DNA of 34,203 bases from an uncultured Prevotella sp. (GTDB lineage: Bacteria > Bacteroidota > Bacteroidia > Bacteroidales > Bacteroidaceae): positions 1 to 34,203 of the forward strand of contig CAKPRX010000015.1 of assembly GCA_934183135.1 (NCBI GenBank), written 5' to 3'. Of the stretch, positions 1 through 9,929 are shown piece by piece. The notes under the pieces were generated by a model, which worked only from the letters and a program-made list of their open reading frames with translations, did no database searches and had not been told where the DNA came from. The translations under genes were made by a program, and so were the position numbers. Position 1 is the first letter of the stretch; every line of letters begins with the position of its first letter.

Positions 1-1909
1 GTAAAGTAGAGATAGGTAAGCTGCAGCATGGTCTCCATGTCGCGTACCGACGAGGTGCCGGCTATCTGCTGCGACGACTGTCCCACCGACGGCTGCACCT
101 TGACCGACTTGCCCGTGAGAGCCTTGCGCAGGCTCACGGCATCGAAGCGGCCCACGCCAGCCTCGGTAACGGCACTCGTAAGCAGCGAGAAGTTGGGTAT
201 GTCGGCATCCGTATAGACCGAGGTACCGCCATCGCCCTTGAGGGTGAGCGTTACCTGGTCGGCCTGGTAGTCGGTAGGCTTGACATAGACCTTCAGCCCG
301 TTGCTCAGGGTTATCTCCGTCATGCCAAACTTGCCATACGGTTTCTCGGCCACTATCTTGCCCGGCTTGGGCAGCTGGTCTATCAGTGTGGTGGGTACCT
401 CGGCCTCGCGGTAAGGCTCGTACTGCTGACGCTGAGCCTGCTCTATGGCGGTACTGATGGCCTCCTCGGTGGGCAGGGTTACCTCGGCCTTGTCGGGGCC
501 ATAGAGTACAAACACCTGGTTGGTATCGGTGATGAGGGCAGCCGCCTCGCGGTTGACATCGCCGAGCGACACCTGGGCGTCAAAGCCCTTGACCAGCGCA
601 CAGGCCTCTGCGGCCGACAGGATGGGCTCGCCCTCCAAGAAGTTGTTGACACACTGGTTGACAAAGTAGCTGTTGCGGCGGTCGGCCTCCATCTTTACCT
701 TGCGCTCGGCAGCCGTAAGGTACAGCGCCTTGGCCCGGGCCAGCTCGGCCGCCGTAAACCCATGCTGGCGCGCCCGCTCTACCTCGGCCACAGCCGCCGT
801 TATGCCTCCTAAGATGCTGTCCTGCTTGCAACTGATGCTCAGGCTGAACGCATCCTTGGTGCGCGACACGAAGAACATGCCGTCGCGTACCGTGGCGCTC
901 ATGTAGGGCGGATTGGCCGTCTGCTTGGCCCGCTCCGTCAGACGGCTGTTCATCATATAGGTTATCAGTCCGCCGATATAGGCATCGCGCTGATAGGCCA
1001 CGGTGTTTTTCTGGGCATCGGGCGTGGCCGCCCGCTTCATATAGAGGTGTCCCAGCACGATGGGCTGCTCCTTGTCTTTCTCGATGGCCACTATCATGCG
1101 GTCGCCGTTATCGGTTACCGGATAGTAGACACGCTCGGCCGGGTTCTTGGCCGCAGGAATCTTGCCGAACAGCCGTTTCACCTTAGCCTCCATGCGGTCT
1201 ACGTCGAAGTCGCCCACCACTACAATGGCCTGCAGGTCAGGGCGGTACCACTTGTTATAGTAGTCGCGCAGGTCCTGATAAGCGAAGTGGTCCACCACGT
1301 CCATACTGCCTATGGGCATGCAGTCCTCGTACTTAGTGCCCTGGTAGATACGCGGCATGACGTTCTCCATAAGCCGCTGCATGGCCATGCCCGAGCGGCG
1401 GTTGCGCCACTCCTCGTGGATAACGCCACGTTCCTTGTCTATCTCCTTGTCTTCGAGCAGTATGTAGTGGCTCCAGTCGTTGAGAACGAGCAGGCAGGAG
1501 TCTACGATGCCCTCGCGGCGTATGGGGGCAGCCCCTATGTGGTACACGGTCTGGTCGACCGAGGTGTAGGCATTGAGGTTGGCCCCGAACTTGACCCCTA
1601 TAGACTCGCACCAGGGCACTATGCCCAGCTGACGGCCCTTGCCGGGGAAGTGCTTGGTGCCATTAAACGCCATGTGCTCCAGGAAGTGGGCCAGGCCACG
1701 CTGGCGGGGCTCCTCCAGGATGCTGCCCACGCGCTGGGCGATATAGAAGTCGGCCAGGCCGGCCTCCTTGGCATTGTGGCGGATGTAGTAAGTAAGTCCG
1801 TTCTTCAGCTTGCCGGTACGAACAGAAGCATCCTGCCTCACGGTCTGAGCCGACAGTGAAGCAGGAAGCAACAGGGCAAGAAGGAACAGCGCTGAGAGTT
1901 GTTTCTTCA
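1..1909 (-). CDS. M16 (pitrilysin/insulinase) zinc peptidase, partial
   Basis: Secreted or periplasmic zinc metallopeptidase of family M16, which cleaves peptides inside a closed clamshell chamber. The frame opens at an ATG at 1909 and runs 636 codons off the left edge, so the C-terminal third is missing (family members are about 930 residues). Residues 1-21 form a signal peptide (MKKQLSALFLLALLLPASLSA). The inverted zinc motif HFLEH is at residues 75-79 (ligands H75 and H79, catalytic E78). The distal E-x6-E pair is E160/E167 in KERGVIHEEW. A second, non-catalytic M16 domain begins around residue 510 (KFGMTEITLSNGLKVYVKP). It is the fifth gene of the leftward operon, 20 bp after the beta-propeller gene. 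The context suggests it degrades peptides brought in by the operon's receptor; that role is inferred. Confidence 0.93.
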
Positions 1910-1929
1910 TACACTTTATAGTTATAGTC

Positions 1930-3687
1930 TTAGTCAATAGTTACCTTCTTGTCGCCGATGACATACACGCCAGCGGCCAGTCCGCGTACAGCCTCATCGT
2001 AGGTTTTGGCCGTCTTGACCAGCGCGCCGTCCAGGGTGTACACATCGTACTGGCTGGCAGCTGCCGTGGCCGTGGCCGAGCTGATGCCATCGGTTGTGTC
2101 GGCTATCTTATAGCTATAGTACACCACGCCCCATGCGGTAAGGTTGCTAAATTTGGTATCGGTGCCATAGAAAGTAGCCTCGGCCGTAGTAGACCTGGCC
2201 CGACCGCCTCGGTTCATCATAATGAGGTTGTCGCCATCGATGACAGGCGTGCAGGCCAAGGCTGTAGTACCGTACTTAGCCAGTGTGATGGCGCTTCCGG
2301 CAGCGTAGTCGCTCTTAGCAAAAGGCACGAGCACGCTACCCGCCGTCATATTGTAGCCAAAGGCATAGACGGTAGAAGCGTTAACATACACGCCGAAGCA
2401 CTCGCTGATGCCGGAGAGGTTAAACATCATGCTATTGAGCAACTCGCCATTGTCGGGGTTAATGCGGAGGGCAAAGCCTCTGTACATACCCGTCTTGTTG
2501 TCAACACAGGCCAGCGTACCCTGTACGCCACCAGTAGACCAGATGCTGCCGTCCTCGTACTGGATACCCTTGTTGTGCAGGCCCCACTTGCTGTTGCCCT
2601 CGGCCCAGCCCAGGGTAGTGACATAGTTGACACTGAGGTCAGAGGCATTGATAGAGGCTACGTAGAGGGTCTCGTGCTTAGTGGCGGCATTGATGGCCTT
2701 GCCACCGAGCAGGTACTCGGTACCGTCGCCGGCCACGCGGCCATTGGCGTAAATCTTTCCGTCGTGGTAAACGATACGATCCATGTACGCGGCCTCGCAA
2801 CTGCTCTCCGAGGTGAGGCTGCTGACATAGTAGCCGTCCTTATCGAGCTTGAGGAGATACAAGTCGCCGACCGACTGCTGCGGATCGCCGCCGAAGCCCT
2901 TGTTATTCTTAGCCGTAAGGGTAACAGTGGTACCGTCGGCAGCCTTCAGAAACAGCTTGGTGCGGTAGTTGCCCGACAGGTAGATGTTGCCCTCATCGTC
3001 TACGGCCAATCCATTGATGTAGGCATTGTCGGTAGAGTTCTGGCCGTAACCGTCAGACTTGTGGTAGACCAGGCCGTTGATAAGGCGGGTCCATACCAAC
3101 TTGCCCTCGCCCGTGAGGCGCACCACCAGGAAGCGGTACTCGCTTCTCTCGGTGTTCATATCCTTTACCGTGGTAACAGCGCCCGTGGCATCTACTATCT
3201 CCAGCAGGTTGTCGTAGCCGGCCTCCTTGGCCCAGGCACGGGTCTTGAGCACCATGACCACTCCGCCGTCGCTGGTAGCAGCCATCACGCTCTCCTGGTC
3301 TACATCGCCCTTCCGGGTGTATATGTTCCAGCTCACATCGCCGTTCTGGGCCACTTTCTGGAGCAGCAGGTTGCGGTTATAGCTGGTTCCGTCGTTGTAG
3401 GGGCTGCCCTCTACGGGGTTATTGTCGCCTCCCTTGAGTATCTCGCCGTCAAAGTTGACATTGCGAACCTTGGTCTTGAACTGCAAGTCCTCGTCTACGC
3501 TGCCAAAGTCGGCTGCGATGTAGTAGAATCCGTCTGATGACTTGCACATGTCCACCACGTTGTCGCCAGCCGATGTGGCACCGTCAATAGAGTGGGCCCA
3601 GTTAAAGGTAACAGGGGCCTGTGCGTCTGCCTGTGTGGCAGTGGCCAGCGTAAGGAACGCTGCCAGGAAGAGTGTAATTTTCTTCAT
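1930..3687 (-). CDS. Secreted beta-propeller-like protein with Por-type sorting tail
   Basis: 585-residue exported protein. I chose the ATG at 3687 because it begins a proper signal peptide (MKKITLFLAAFLTLATATQADA); the frame extends 10 codons further upstream without adding one. The body consists of recurring units such as DGFYYIAADFGS, SDGGVVMVLKTRAW, DEGNIYLSGNYRTKLFL and DLYLLKLDKDGYYVSS, which resemble SBBP/delta-60-type beta-propeller blades. The last 50 or so residues (YDVYTLDGALVKTAKT, then GLAAGVYVIGDKKVTID) match the short form of the type IX secretion C-terminal sorting signal. Together these suggest a surface-anchored or released protein, perhaps binding substrate for the operon's receptor. 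It starts 43 bp after the DUF6850 gene. No enzymatic motif is visible. The propeller assignment comes from repeat pattern only. Confidence 0.8.
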   Translation of the reverse strand: MKKITLFLAAFLTLATATQADAQAPVTFNWAHSIDGATSAGDNVVDMCKSSDGFYYIAADFGSVDEDLQFKTKVRNVNFDGEILKGGDNNPVEGSPYNDGTSYNRNLLLQKVAQNGDVSWNIYTRKGDVDQESVMAATSDGGVVMVLKTRAWAKEAGYDNLLEIVDATGAVTTVKDMNTERSEYRFLVVRLTGEGKLVWTRLINGLVYHKSDGYGQNSTDNAYINGLAVDDEGNIYLSGNYRTKLFLKAADGTTVTLTAKNNKGFGGDPQQSVGDLYLLKLDKDGYYVSSLTSESSCEAAYMDRIVYHDGKIYANGRVAGDGTEYLLGGKAINAATKHETLYVASINASDLSVNYVTTLGWAEGNSKWGLHNKGIQYEDGSIWSTGGVQGTLACVDNKTGMYRGFALRINPDNGELLNSMMFNLSGISECFGVYVNASTVYAFGYNMTAGSVLVPFAKSDYAAGSAITLAKYGTTALACTPVIDGDNLIMMNRGGRARSTTAEATFYGTDTKFSNLTAWGVVYYSYKIADTTDGISSATATAAASQYDVYTLDGALVKTAKTYDEAVRGLAAGVYVIGDKKVTID

Positions 3688-3730
3688 GCTTAATACAGTT
3701 TTGATTGTTATTGTCATTGTTATATCTGTC

Positions 3731-5344
3731 TCAGAAATGGATGCCTGCGCTCAGCGTGAGCATCTGGCCGTGCTGACCCTGGGCGTAGCGGGCGTAGTGC
3801 CACTGGCCACGCACAAAGGGGTACCAGCGCCTGTCGGCCCGATAAGCCACCTCGGCCTCGGCCCCCGTATGCCAGGCGTTGTGGGCCAGCACTCCGTAAT
3901 AGTGTACGACGGGTGCGGCCATGGTGCCATCGGCACCCGTAAGGCTGGCCGACGACGCGGCCGTGTACGAGCCCGTCAGCACCAGGTGGGTAAGCACCCT
4001 GCCCCACCCCGACAGGAGCCGGGCCGTGAGGGCCGATGTCCAGCCCGAGGCCCGGAGCTGCCGCGCGGGTTCGGCCGTCTGCTCGTTGTAGTCGTGATAG
4101 TACACACTGGGCTGCAGGGCATAGTAGCCCCTGAGGCCCGAGGTACGCAGGGCGCGCTGCCACAGGCCCTGGGCACCCACGCGCAGGGTGGTAAGCCGGT
4201 ACTGCTCGGCCGTGGCTATCTGGGGGTAGATGTTGTCCTGGGCCGTGCCGAAGATGTGCTCGAAGCCCTGGCGGCGCTGCCACTCCTCGCTGGCACTGAG
4301 ACCCACCGTGTGGCCCCCTACCTGGGCCGACCAGCCCGCCGCGGCCGTCTGTACATGCCGGCGCAGCGTGGCCATGGGCAGCTCGTTGAGCGAGGATATT
4401 ATCTTGCTTATCTCGGTCATCTCGTAACCCACATGGGCAAAGGCGGCGGGAACCGACGGGGTCGATGTGCCCACGGCATGGTGCCCGCGATACAGGTAAC
4501 TCAGCATGCCGCCCACGGCGTGACCCTTATAGTAGGTCGAGGTGTTGACACCGCGGAAACGGTAATAGTCGCTGCCCAGCCCGGTGAGGTGGTAGATGGT
4601 GGGCACGCTCACCTCGTTGTACAGCTTGAGCTCATTGGTCTGCTTGTAACGGCGGGCGGTGAGCGCCGCGCCTATGACATGAGGGCCGGCAACGTACGAG
4701 GCACCGAGCCGGCCGCTCAGGTCGCCGGTGAGGTTCTTAGGGCGCGGGTCGCGGGTACGGTACTCCATCAGCGCGGTGTACTGGCCCTCGGCGGCGATGT
4801 TCCAGCGCCCCACGGGATAAGAGAAACCGCCCTTGAAGTGGTAGTGCTCGCGGTGCGAGTTGCCACCCACGGTGTCGGCCATGAGGTAGGGATAGAGCAG
4901 GTCATAGTCTGACGTCTCGCAGTACTGGATGTGGCGCGCGGTGCCGTTGCGGTACGAGGCGGCGCCCCAGAGGGTGGCCCGTCCCTTATGGATATAGGCA
5001 TCGATGGCCCCATAGCCCACGCTGTGGCCCGAGCCCTGCTCCAGGCGCACAGGCTGAGAGGCATGGCCGTAGTCGATGCCGGCCTGGAGGGTGTTGAGCG
5101 AGTGGGCGTAGTGATAGCGCTGCATGGCCGGGTTGGCATACAGGGGCGCAGCCAGGTCGGCCGCAGGGGCATAAGCCTCAGCCAGGCGGTCGGCCAGGGT
5201 TACGGCAGTGGCGGCCGCAGCCCGGTGGGTGGCCGTGGTGTCAGCCAGCCCGGCCGGAGCCGCCTTAGGCGAGCCGGGAGCCGTGGCCAGCGCCGTAGAG
5301 GCCGCTGCCAGCCCGGTAATGATGGTCATTATAAATCTGTTCAT
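3731..5344 (-). CDS. DUF6850 family outer-membrane beta-barrel protein
   Basis: 537-residue predicted outer-membrane protein. The start is the ATG at 5344, 7 bp after the upstream stop, which begins the signal peptide MNRFIMTIITGLAAASTALA; upstream codons in the same frame overlap the DUF4876 gene and look spurious. The segment SDYDLLYPYLMADTVGG with a preceding WGAASYRNG block matches what I recall of DUF6850. The rest alternates polar and hydrophobic or aromatic residues in short strands separated by loops, ends in the aromatic-rich LSAGIHF, and looks like a barrel. In this family the gene commonly follows a TonB receptor and a DUF4876 lipoprotein, as here. Function is unknown. A role as an accessory pore or surface-exposed partner of the receptor is inference. 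Confidence 0.82.
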   Translation of the reverse strand: MNRFIMTIITGLAAASTALATAPGSPKAAPAGLADTTATHRAAAATAVTLADRLAEAYAPAADLAAPLYANPAMQRYHYAHSLNTLQAGIDYGHASQPVRLEQGSGHSVGYGAIDAYIHKGRATLWGAASYRNGTARHIQYCETSDYDLLYPYLMADTVGGNSHREHYHFKGGFSYPVGRWNIAAEGQYTALMEYRTRDPRPKNLTGDLSGRLGASYVAGPHVIGAALTARRYKQTNELKLYNEVSVPTIYHLTGLGSDYYRFRGVNTSTYYKGHAVGGMLSYLYRGHHAVGTSTPSVPAAFAHVGYEMTEISKIISSLNELPMATLRRHVQTAAAGWSAQVGGHTVGLSASEEWQRRQGFEHIFGTAQDNIYPQIATAEQYRLTTLRVGAQGLWQRALRTSGLRGYYALQPSVYYHDYNEQTAEPARQLRASGWTSALTARLLSGWGRVLTHLVLTGSYTAASSASLTGADGTMAAPVVHYYGVLAHNAWHTGAEAEVAYRADRRWYPFVRGQWHYARYAQGQHGQMLTLSAGIHF

Positions 5345-5351
5345 CGGCAAT

Positions 5352-6671
5352 CTACTTTTTAGGAACCACCCCGTCGTAAGTCTCGGTAGTGGCCCGTGTG
5401 CCCTGGGCATCGATGGCCGTGTGCTGAGCCTCGATGATAGACGGTATGCACTCGGTATTGAAGTCCTCGGTCGAGTTATTGGTGTCTTGCAGGTGCATGG
5501 TACCGTCGGGATTGAGGTACTGGAGCTTACGGCGCACGCTGCGGAAGTAGCGGGTCTCGTCCTTGTCTATCTTGCCACAGTGGGTCCAGCCGGCATCGAT
5601 CGACGGGGGCAGTATGTTCCACAGCCGCTTGGCCTCTATACTGCAGTTAACGCCGTCTACTATCCATGAGTTAGGTATCTTGTAGGCATCCTGTTCCATG
5701 TAGAAGGTACCGGCAGGCAGGTACATGGTGTAGTTGTAGGTGTACTTGTAGTCGCGCAGGTACTGGAGCTTGTCGATGGGTATGCGGGCCAGGGCAAAGG
5801 AGGTAAAGCCGCGGTTGTGCAGTATATAGAACGACAGTGTATAGCAGTACCACTTGTCCAGATTAGGCACCGTCTCGCTGTCTATATCCATGTGGTCGGG
5901 CTGCGAGGACACGTCGTACCACTCCCAGTCGGCCGCACTCAGGTCAAAGGAGTTGGGATTGGCCGTGCGGTGGTCGATACCGGTGTCGCAGAGTATGAGC
6001 GACTGGCCGGGCTGGACGGGGTGGTCGTGGCCCGAGCCGGGAATGACGTAGAGCGACCAGACGGTCATGGTGTCCTTACGTATGTCGGGGGTGTACTCGA
6101 AGTACTGGGTAGACTTGAACTTGCTCTCGCAGAACGCCAGCCCGTCGGCGTACAGCACGTGGTCCGTATTGTTGTATATCTTGATGTAGCTGTCGCCATA
6201 GTACTGCAGGCCAGAGCTTCGCAGCGTGCCCGAGAAGAATATCTCCTCGAAGATGAAGTCATCGCTCTCGGCCGACAGGTACGTGTCTATCTGTACGTGG
6301 GCCTGGGTGCCGGTAACCTGCACATTCTCGGCCTTGCCGGTAAGCCGGCCGTGGGCCTGGGCGGTCTCGTTGTACGAGCTCTGGGCCGTATAGGTTATGT
6401 CGGCGCTGTACACCATGTCGTACAGGCCCTCGGGCAGGGACAGGTTATCCAGGGTGGTAAGGGTGGTGGTGGCGCCGGTAGACAGGTTGGTTACCTGTAT
6501 CTTCTGGCTTACTATCTGCATATCGCGGACACCCTCGGGGGCGGCTATGGCCAGCTGGGTATCGGTATGCTGTACTCCGGCCGTACCAAAGTCGGTACAG
6601 GCGCCTATCATGGCACAGAGCAGGAGCAGGGCCGTGTACTTGATGGGGTTATGTGTCATGGATTTTATCAT
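5352..6671 (-). CDS. DUF4876 family lipoprotein (lamin-tail-like fold)
   Basis: 439-residue predicted lipoprotein; an alternative ATG at 6659 would shorten it by four residues. The N-terminus is hydrophobic and ends in CAMIGAC, giving a lipidated Cys at about residue 25. An Ig-like or carboxypeptidase-regulatory-like stretch (residues 40-135, ending in TYLSAESDDFIFEEIFFSG) leads into the family core: DSYIKIYNNTDHVLYADGL, then YVIPGSGHDHPVQPGQSL, then NPNSFDLSAADWEWYDVSS, then VPNLDKWYCYTLSF. I recognise this series as DUF4876, which has a lamin-tail-like arrangement. The C-terminus contains TRYFRSVRRK and DTNNSTEDF. It lies 20 bp downstream of the receptor gene and 7 bp upstream of the DUF6850 gene, so the three are almost certainly co-translated. 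Surface ligand binding for the receptor is a reasonable guess but is not shown. Confidence 0.87.
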   Translation of the reverse strand: MIKSMTHNPIKYTALLLLCAMIGACTDFGTAGVQHTDTQLAIAAPEGVRDMQIVSQKIQVTNLSTGATTTLTTLDNLSLPEGLYDMVYSADITYTAQSSYNETAQAHGRLTGKAENVQVTGTQAHVQIDTYLSAESDDFIFEEIFFSGTLRSSGLQYYGDSYIKIYNNTDHVLYADGLAFCESKFKSTQYFEYTPDIRKDTMTVWSLYVIPGSGHDHPVQPGQSLILCDTGIDHRTANPNSFDLSAADWEWYDVSSQPDHMDIDSETVPNLDKWYCYTLSFYILHNRGFTSFALARIPIDKLQYLRDYKYTYNYTMYLPAGTFYMEQDAYKIPNSWIVDGVNCSIEAKRLWNILPPSIDAGWTHCGKIDKDETRYFRSVRRKLQYLNPDGTMHLQDTNNSTEDFNTECIPSIIEAQHTAIDAQGTRATTETYDGVVPKK

Positions 6672-6691
6672 CTTATTACGTATTGGTGTTA

Positions 6692-9460
6692 TTACAGGGT
6701 GAAACCGGCCTCGACCCCGAAGTAAGGCGAGGCGTTGCGACGTATCGTCTTGCCGTTGGCGGTATAGTCGGGCAGGTAGTCGAGTATCTTGTTGGCAAAG
6801 AAGGACAGCCGCATATAGCGGCCTATCTCCTTGGTGACCTTGAGGTTGACCATGGCCGACATGGGCACCGTAAAGGGGCGGAACTGGGCCTCATTGTATG
6901 TGCGCACGAGCTGCATGAGGTAGGTGTCGGCCGTGCTCTCGTCGGTAAAGGGATGCAGCTGGCCGTCGGCCGATGAGATGTAGGCCGTGGGGGTGCCGTT
7001 CTTCCACATCTGCTGGGTGCGTACGAGCCACATACACTGTACCGAGGTGGTAAAGATGAGCTTCCACTCGGGTATCTGGGTGTCCAGGGTCAGGTTGGTG
7101 TTGACGCGGTCGTTCTGGCGGCCGTCGTTCCAGTCGTACAGGCCCACATAGCGCTCGCGCACGGGCTGGTTGTCAACCACGGTGCTTACGGGGTCGAACA
7201 TGGGCTGGCTGTTGGCATACACGGTGCGGAACCAGGCGCCCGTAATATTGACACGGGTGCGCAGGCAGTGGATGCGCTGCGAGTTGAAGCTCAGTTCGAT
7301 GCCCTGCTTGACCATGCGGCTGCCGTTAGAGGCCTGCTGGTAACCGTCGAGCACCTGGCGCTGGGTATAGGGCAGGGTGTGGTAATCGACGCCGGGGCCC
7401 ATCTGGCTCGCGTCATAATACTTATAGGTATAGGTGCCGTAGATGGCCGAGTAGCGAAACCCATCGGTCATGGTCTCACGGAAGTAGTCGACCGAGAGGG
7501 TGTTGTCGTTCCAGCTGGCATCGAGGCGCACCTCCCACTTGTGGTTGCGGGCGGGTGTGAGCTGGTAGTTGGTGGGGTCCTGTACGTAGGTGTGTACCAC
7601 GAAGCGGCTGTCCTGGGTGGGGTTGGCCGCGTCGTAATAGGCCAGACAGGTAAAGTTGCTGTAATACTTGTCGGGGTACAGGTAGTTGAGCGTGGGCATC
7701 TTGGTGGTGATGCCGTAGCCGCCGTTGAGGGTGAGGGCCAGGGGGTGGGAGCCTACGCTGAGCGTGGGCAGATGCCAGGCCACATTGACACGAGGGTCGG
7801 CATAGTAGCGGCCGGCCATGCGGTAACGGTGGCTCAGGCCGGGCAGGGTGTTAAGGCGCACACCGGCCATGGCCTCGACACGGCTGGCACCCACGTGGGC
7901 ACGCAGGGTCTCCTCGGCAAAGAGGGAGAAGTTGTGTAGGGCCGGAATATCAGAATACTTACGTGGGCGCGAACTCCAGCCCGTAACGCTGAGGGGGCGG
8001 TGCATGTCGTAGACCTGGCCGCGGCCGTAGTTCTTGGCCATATCCCAGTTGGCACCCATCTTGAGGGTGTTGTCGGTGCCCCAGGCCTTGAAACCCAGTA
8101 CGCCCTTGGCCTTGACATAGGCCGTAAAGGGCTTGCCATCGCACAGGTAGCGGGCCTGGTACTCGGCATAGACAGCCTGGGCCTCGTTCTCGCCATCGGT
8201 CCACGACAGGGGCACTATGCCATAGCGCTGGGGAGCCACCAGGCGGGTCTGGTGGAGCCTGTCGAGCTGCAGGCTGAGCTGACTGTTGACAGACAGTTCG
8301 CGCAGCAGCGACCGCTTAGGGCGCAGGGAGAAGTTGTTGGTAAGGGCCATGCGGCTATACGACGACCGGTACTCGTCTACATGGCCATAGTTGATGTCGG
8401 GGTCGGTCTTGGAGTTGTCGAACGAGCCCGAGTAATCCATAGCCGACTGCCACTGCCAGGAGCGGCGGCTGTCGTCGGCCCGGCGGGTATAGCGCACCGA
8501 GGCCGTAAGGCGCTTGTAGTTCTCCAGGTTATCGGTGGGGTCTATCTTGGAGTCCAGATAGCCCAAGTCGACATTGACCACCGAGGTGCCATCGGCCCCG
8601 AGGGCCACTCCCTTGCCCATGGAGAAGAGCTTGCTGTAGCCATCGGCCTTGAAGCGGGCGGTAAGGGGCATGGCGCGGCGTATCTTGTGTATGTTGACCA
8701 GGCCGCTGGTCAGGTTGCCGTACTCGGCCGAGGGTATGCCGCGCACCACCTCGACACTCTCGATGTCGTCGGTAGAGATGCTGCGCATGTCGACACCGCG
8801 GTTGGTAATGTTGCGGTCGTTCTCGGTGGTCGACGAGCTGACCGACGACTGGGTGTCGCTCAGGGGCGAGTACTGCAGGTTGGCATCGGTAACCATGGGC
8901 ACGCCGTCGACCACAAACTGGGTGCCCAGTGAGGTGATGGCGAAGTTGTTGTTCTTAGTCGCAGAGCCGTAGGCACCCATGGTACCCGTCTCGCGCAGGG
9001 CGATGGTGTTGGCCTGGCCCATATTGGGGTCCTTGGCATATCCGCCGGGCAGCAGTTCCATCAGGTCGGCTATGCTGTTGGGCTGCAGGTGGCGCATGGC
9101 GTCGCGCCCGATGACTGACGAGGTGACGGGGCCCTCGCTGGCACGGGCCGTAACCACCACCTCGCCCAGGGCGTTGACATCGGGGCGCATCTTGTAGACG
9201 CCCCCTGCTGTACAGGAACGCTCCAGGGTCTTATACCCCAAATAGGTGATACGGATGGCCTTGCCAGCGGCAGTCTGCGGTAGCGAGAACCGCCCATTAA
9301 CATCGGTCACCGCCATGGTTCGCGGTGCGCTCACAACGATGATGCTGGCCCCTACAATGGGTTCGTTGTTCTGTGCTTCTACCACGGTACCACTAATGTT
9401 CTGCGCATATAGCGCCATAGTCTGCGCGAGCCACAGAAAGAGTGTTGCCCTTAATCTCAT
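6692..9460 (-). CDS. TonB-dependent outer-membrane receptor
   Basis: 922-residue TonB-dependent transporter. The chosen start is the ATG at 9460 (MRLRATLFLWLAQTMALYAQ); the extension to 9481 would run into the promoter leader. After the signal peptide comes a carboxypeptidase-regulatory-like domain (NISGTVVEAQNNEPIVGASI to YKTLERS, about residues 20-85). Next is the linker ALGEVVVTA and then the plug (DAMRHLQPNSIADLMELLPG, DGVPMV, and the end signature SVEVVRGIPSAEYGNLTSGLVNI). The remainder is a 22-strand-type barrel ending in YFGVEAGFTL. It is not a SusC-type protein (no SusD partner, different plug signature). It is the first gene of the leftward operon and probably supplies the energised import step for a ligand captured by the DUF4876/DUF6850 partners. 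The substrate cannot be read from sequence. Confidence 0.92.
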   Translation of the reverse strand: MRLRATLFLWLAQTMALYAQNISGTVVEAQNNEPIVGASIIVVSAPRTMAVTDVNGRFSLPQTAAGKAIRITYLGYKTLERSCTAGGVYKMRPDVNALGEVVVTARASEGPVTSSVIGRDAMRHLQPNSIADLMELLPGGYAKDPNMGQANTIALRETGTMGAYGSATKNNNFAITSLGTQFVVDGVPMVTDANLQYSPLSDTQSSVSSSTTENDRNITNRGVDMRSISTDDIESVEVVRGIPSAEYGNLTSGLVNIHKIRRAMPLTARFKADGYSKLFSMGKGVALGADGTSVVNVDLGYLDSKIDPTDNLENYKRLTASVRYTRRADDSRRSWQWQSAMDYSGSFDNSKTDPDINYGHVDEYRSSYSRMALTNNFSLRPKRSLLRELSVNSQLSLQLDRLHQTRLVAPQRYGIVPLSWTDGENEAQAVYAEYQARYLCDGKPFTAYVKAKGVLGFKAWGTDNTLKMGANWDMAKNYGRGQVYDMHRPLSVTGWSSRPRKYSDIPALHNFSLFAEETLRAHVGASRVEAMAGVRLNTLPGLSHRYRMAGRYYADPRVNVAWHLPTLSVGSHPLALTLNGGYGITTKMPTLNYLYPDKYYSNFTCLAYYDAANPTQDSRFVVHTYVQDPTNYQLTPARNHKWEVRLDASWNDNTLSVDYFRETMTDGFRYSAIYGTYTYKYYDASQMGPGVDYHTLPYTQRQVLDGYQQASNGSRMVKQGIELSFNSQRIHCLRTRVNITGAWFRTVYANSQPMFDPVSTVVDNQPVRERYVGLYDWNDGRQNDRVNTNLTLDTQIPEWKLIFTTSVQCMWLVRTQQMWKNGTPTAYISSADGQLHPFTDESTADTYLMQLVRTYNEAQFRPFTVPMSAMVNLKVTKEIGRYMRLSFFANKILDYLPDYTANGKTIRRNASPYFGVEAGFTL

Positions 9461-9492
9461 TCGCGTGTAATATATTGTCATCTAATCAGTTG

Positions 9493-9524
9493 CAAAATTA
9501 CGTAGATGCCCCCTTTGGCACAAT
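9493..9524 (-). promoter_or_regulatory. Bacteroidetes-type promoter of the leftward TonB operon
   Basis: Reading leftward, TAATTTTG (9500-9493) is a perfect TAnnTTTG -7 box. ATTG (9524-9521) is one base off the TTTG -33 box at the favoured 20-bp spacing. Transcription would start near 9486, about 26 nt before the ATG at 9460. A six-base inverted repeat (AATACC at 9522-9527, GGTATT at 9536-9541) overlaps the -33 element and could be an operator. Confidence 0.65.
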
Positions 9525-9854
9525 ACCTACTTATGGGTATTTTGCCACCCCCTCGGGGACAATGCACCATATAATGTAGGTCTCTACATAGTTTGCCTGT
9601 AGGCATGTTGTAGTCCCAGGGCAGAGATGTATCTGCTGCCAGTATCTATGCCCAGTAGATATGGGTGGGCTGTCAGAATTAATTAACATTTCCAAAGCTA
9701 TCAGAACTACATCCATTTAGACCTATATGACTATTTGTCATAATATCTAAAATACTTAATATTTTGATTATATGTATCATAATGCGCATATTTGTTATTT
9801 ACAAGCGCAAAAAGATAGAAAATTAACAATATCAGCATAAAAGTGTCAGAAACA
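9525..9854. other. Divergent control region between the two uptake operons
   Basis: No credible gene here. The segment becomes AT-rich toward the right and carries several short palindromes: ATGTAG/CTACAT (9574-9579 and 9584-9589, 4-base loop), GCCTGTAGGC near 9595, and TATCTA/TAGATA around 9643-9661 separated by seven bases. These are candidate binding sites for a shared regulator of both operons; none matches an operator I know. Confidence 0.5.
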
Positions 9855-9886
9855 TTTGGTATTATCACAACAAAATATTACTTTTG
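9855..9886 (+). promoter_or_regulatory. Bacteroidetes-type promoter of the SusCD operon
   Basis: TTTG (9855-9858) and TACTTTTG (9879-9886) match both consensus boxes with exactly 20 bp between them. Transcription should start near 9893, giving a leader of about 37 nt before the ATG at 9930. This also decides the start codon: the longer frame beginning at 9843 starts upstream of the promoter and cannot be translated from this transcript. Confidence 0.8.
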
Positions 9887-9929
9887 CAATCGTTTTTGTT
9901 TTTTAATAATTTTATTCAAATCAGTAGTA

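Noticed and set aside
1047..1859. Plus-strand frame of 270 codons over the M16 gene
   Set aside because: The minus strand encodes the HFLEH peptidase; the plus-strand product is a low-complexity shadow.
3542..4912. Long plus-strand frame over the DUF6850 and propeller genes
   Set aside because: Antisense shadow caused by GC-rich codon use; the minus-strand proteins have signal peptides and recognisable domains.
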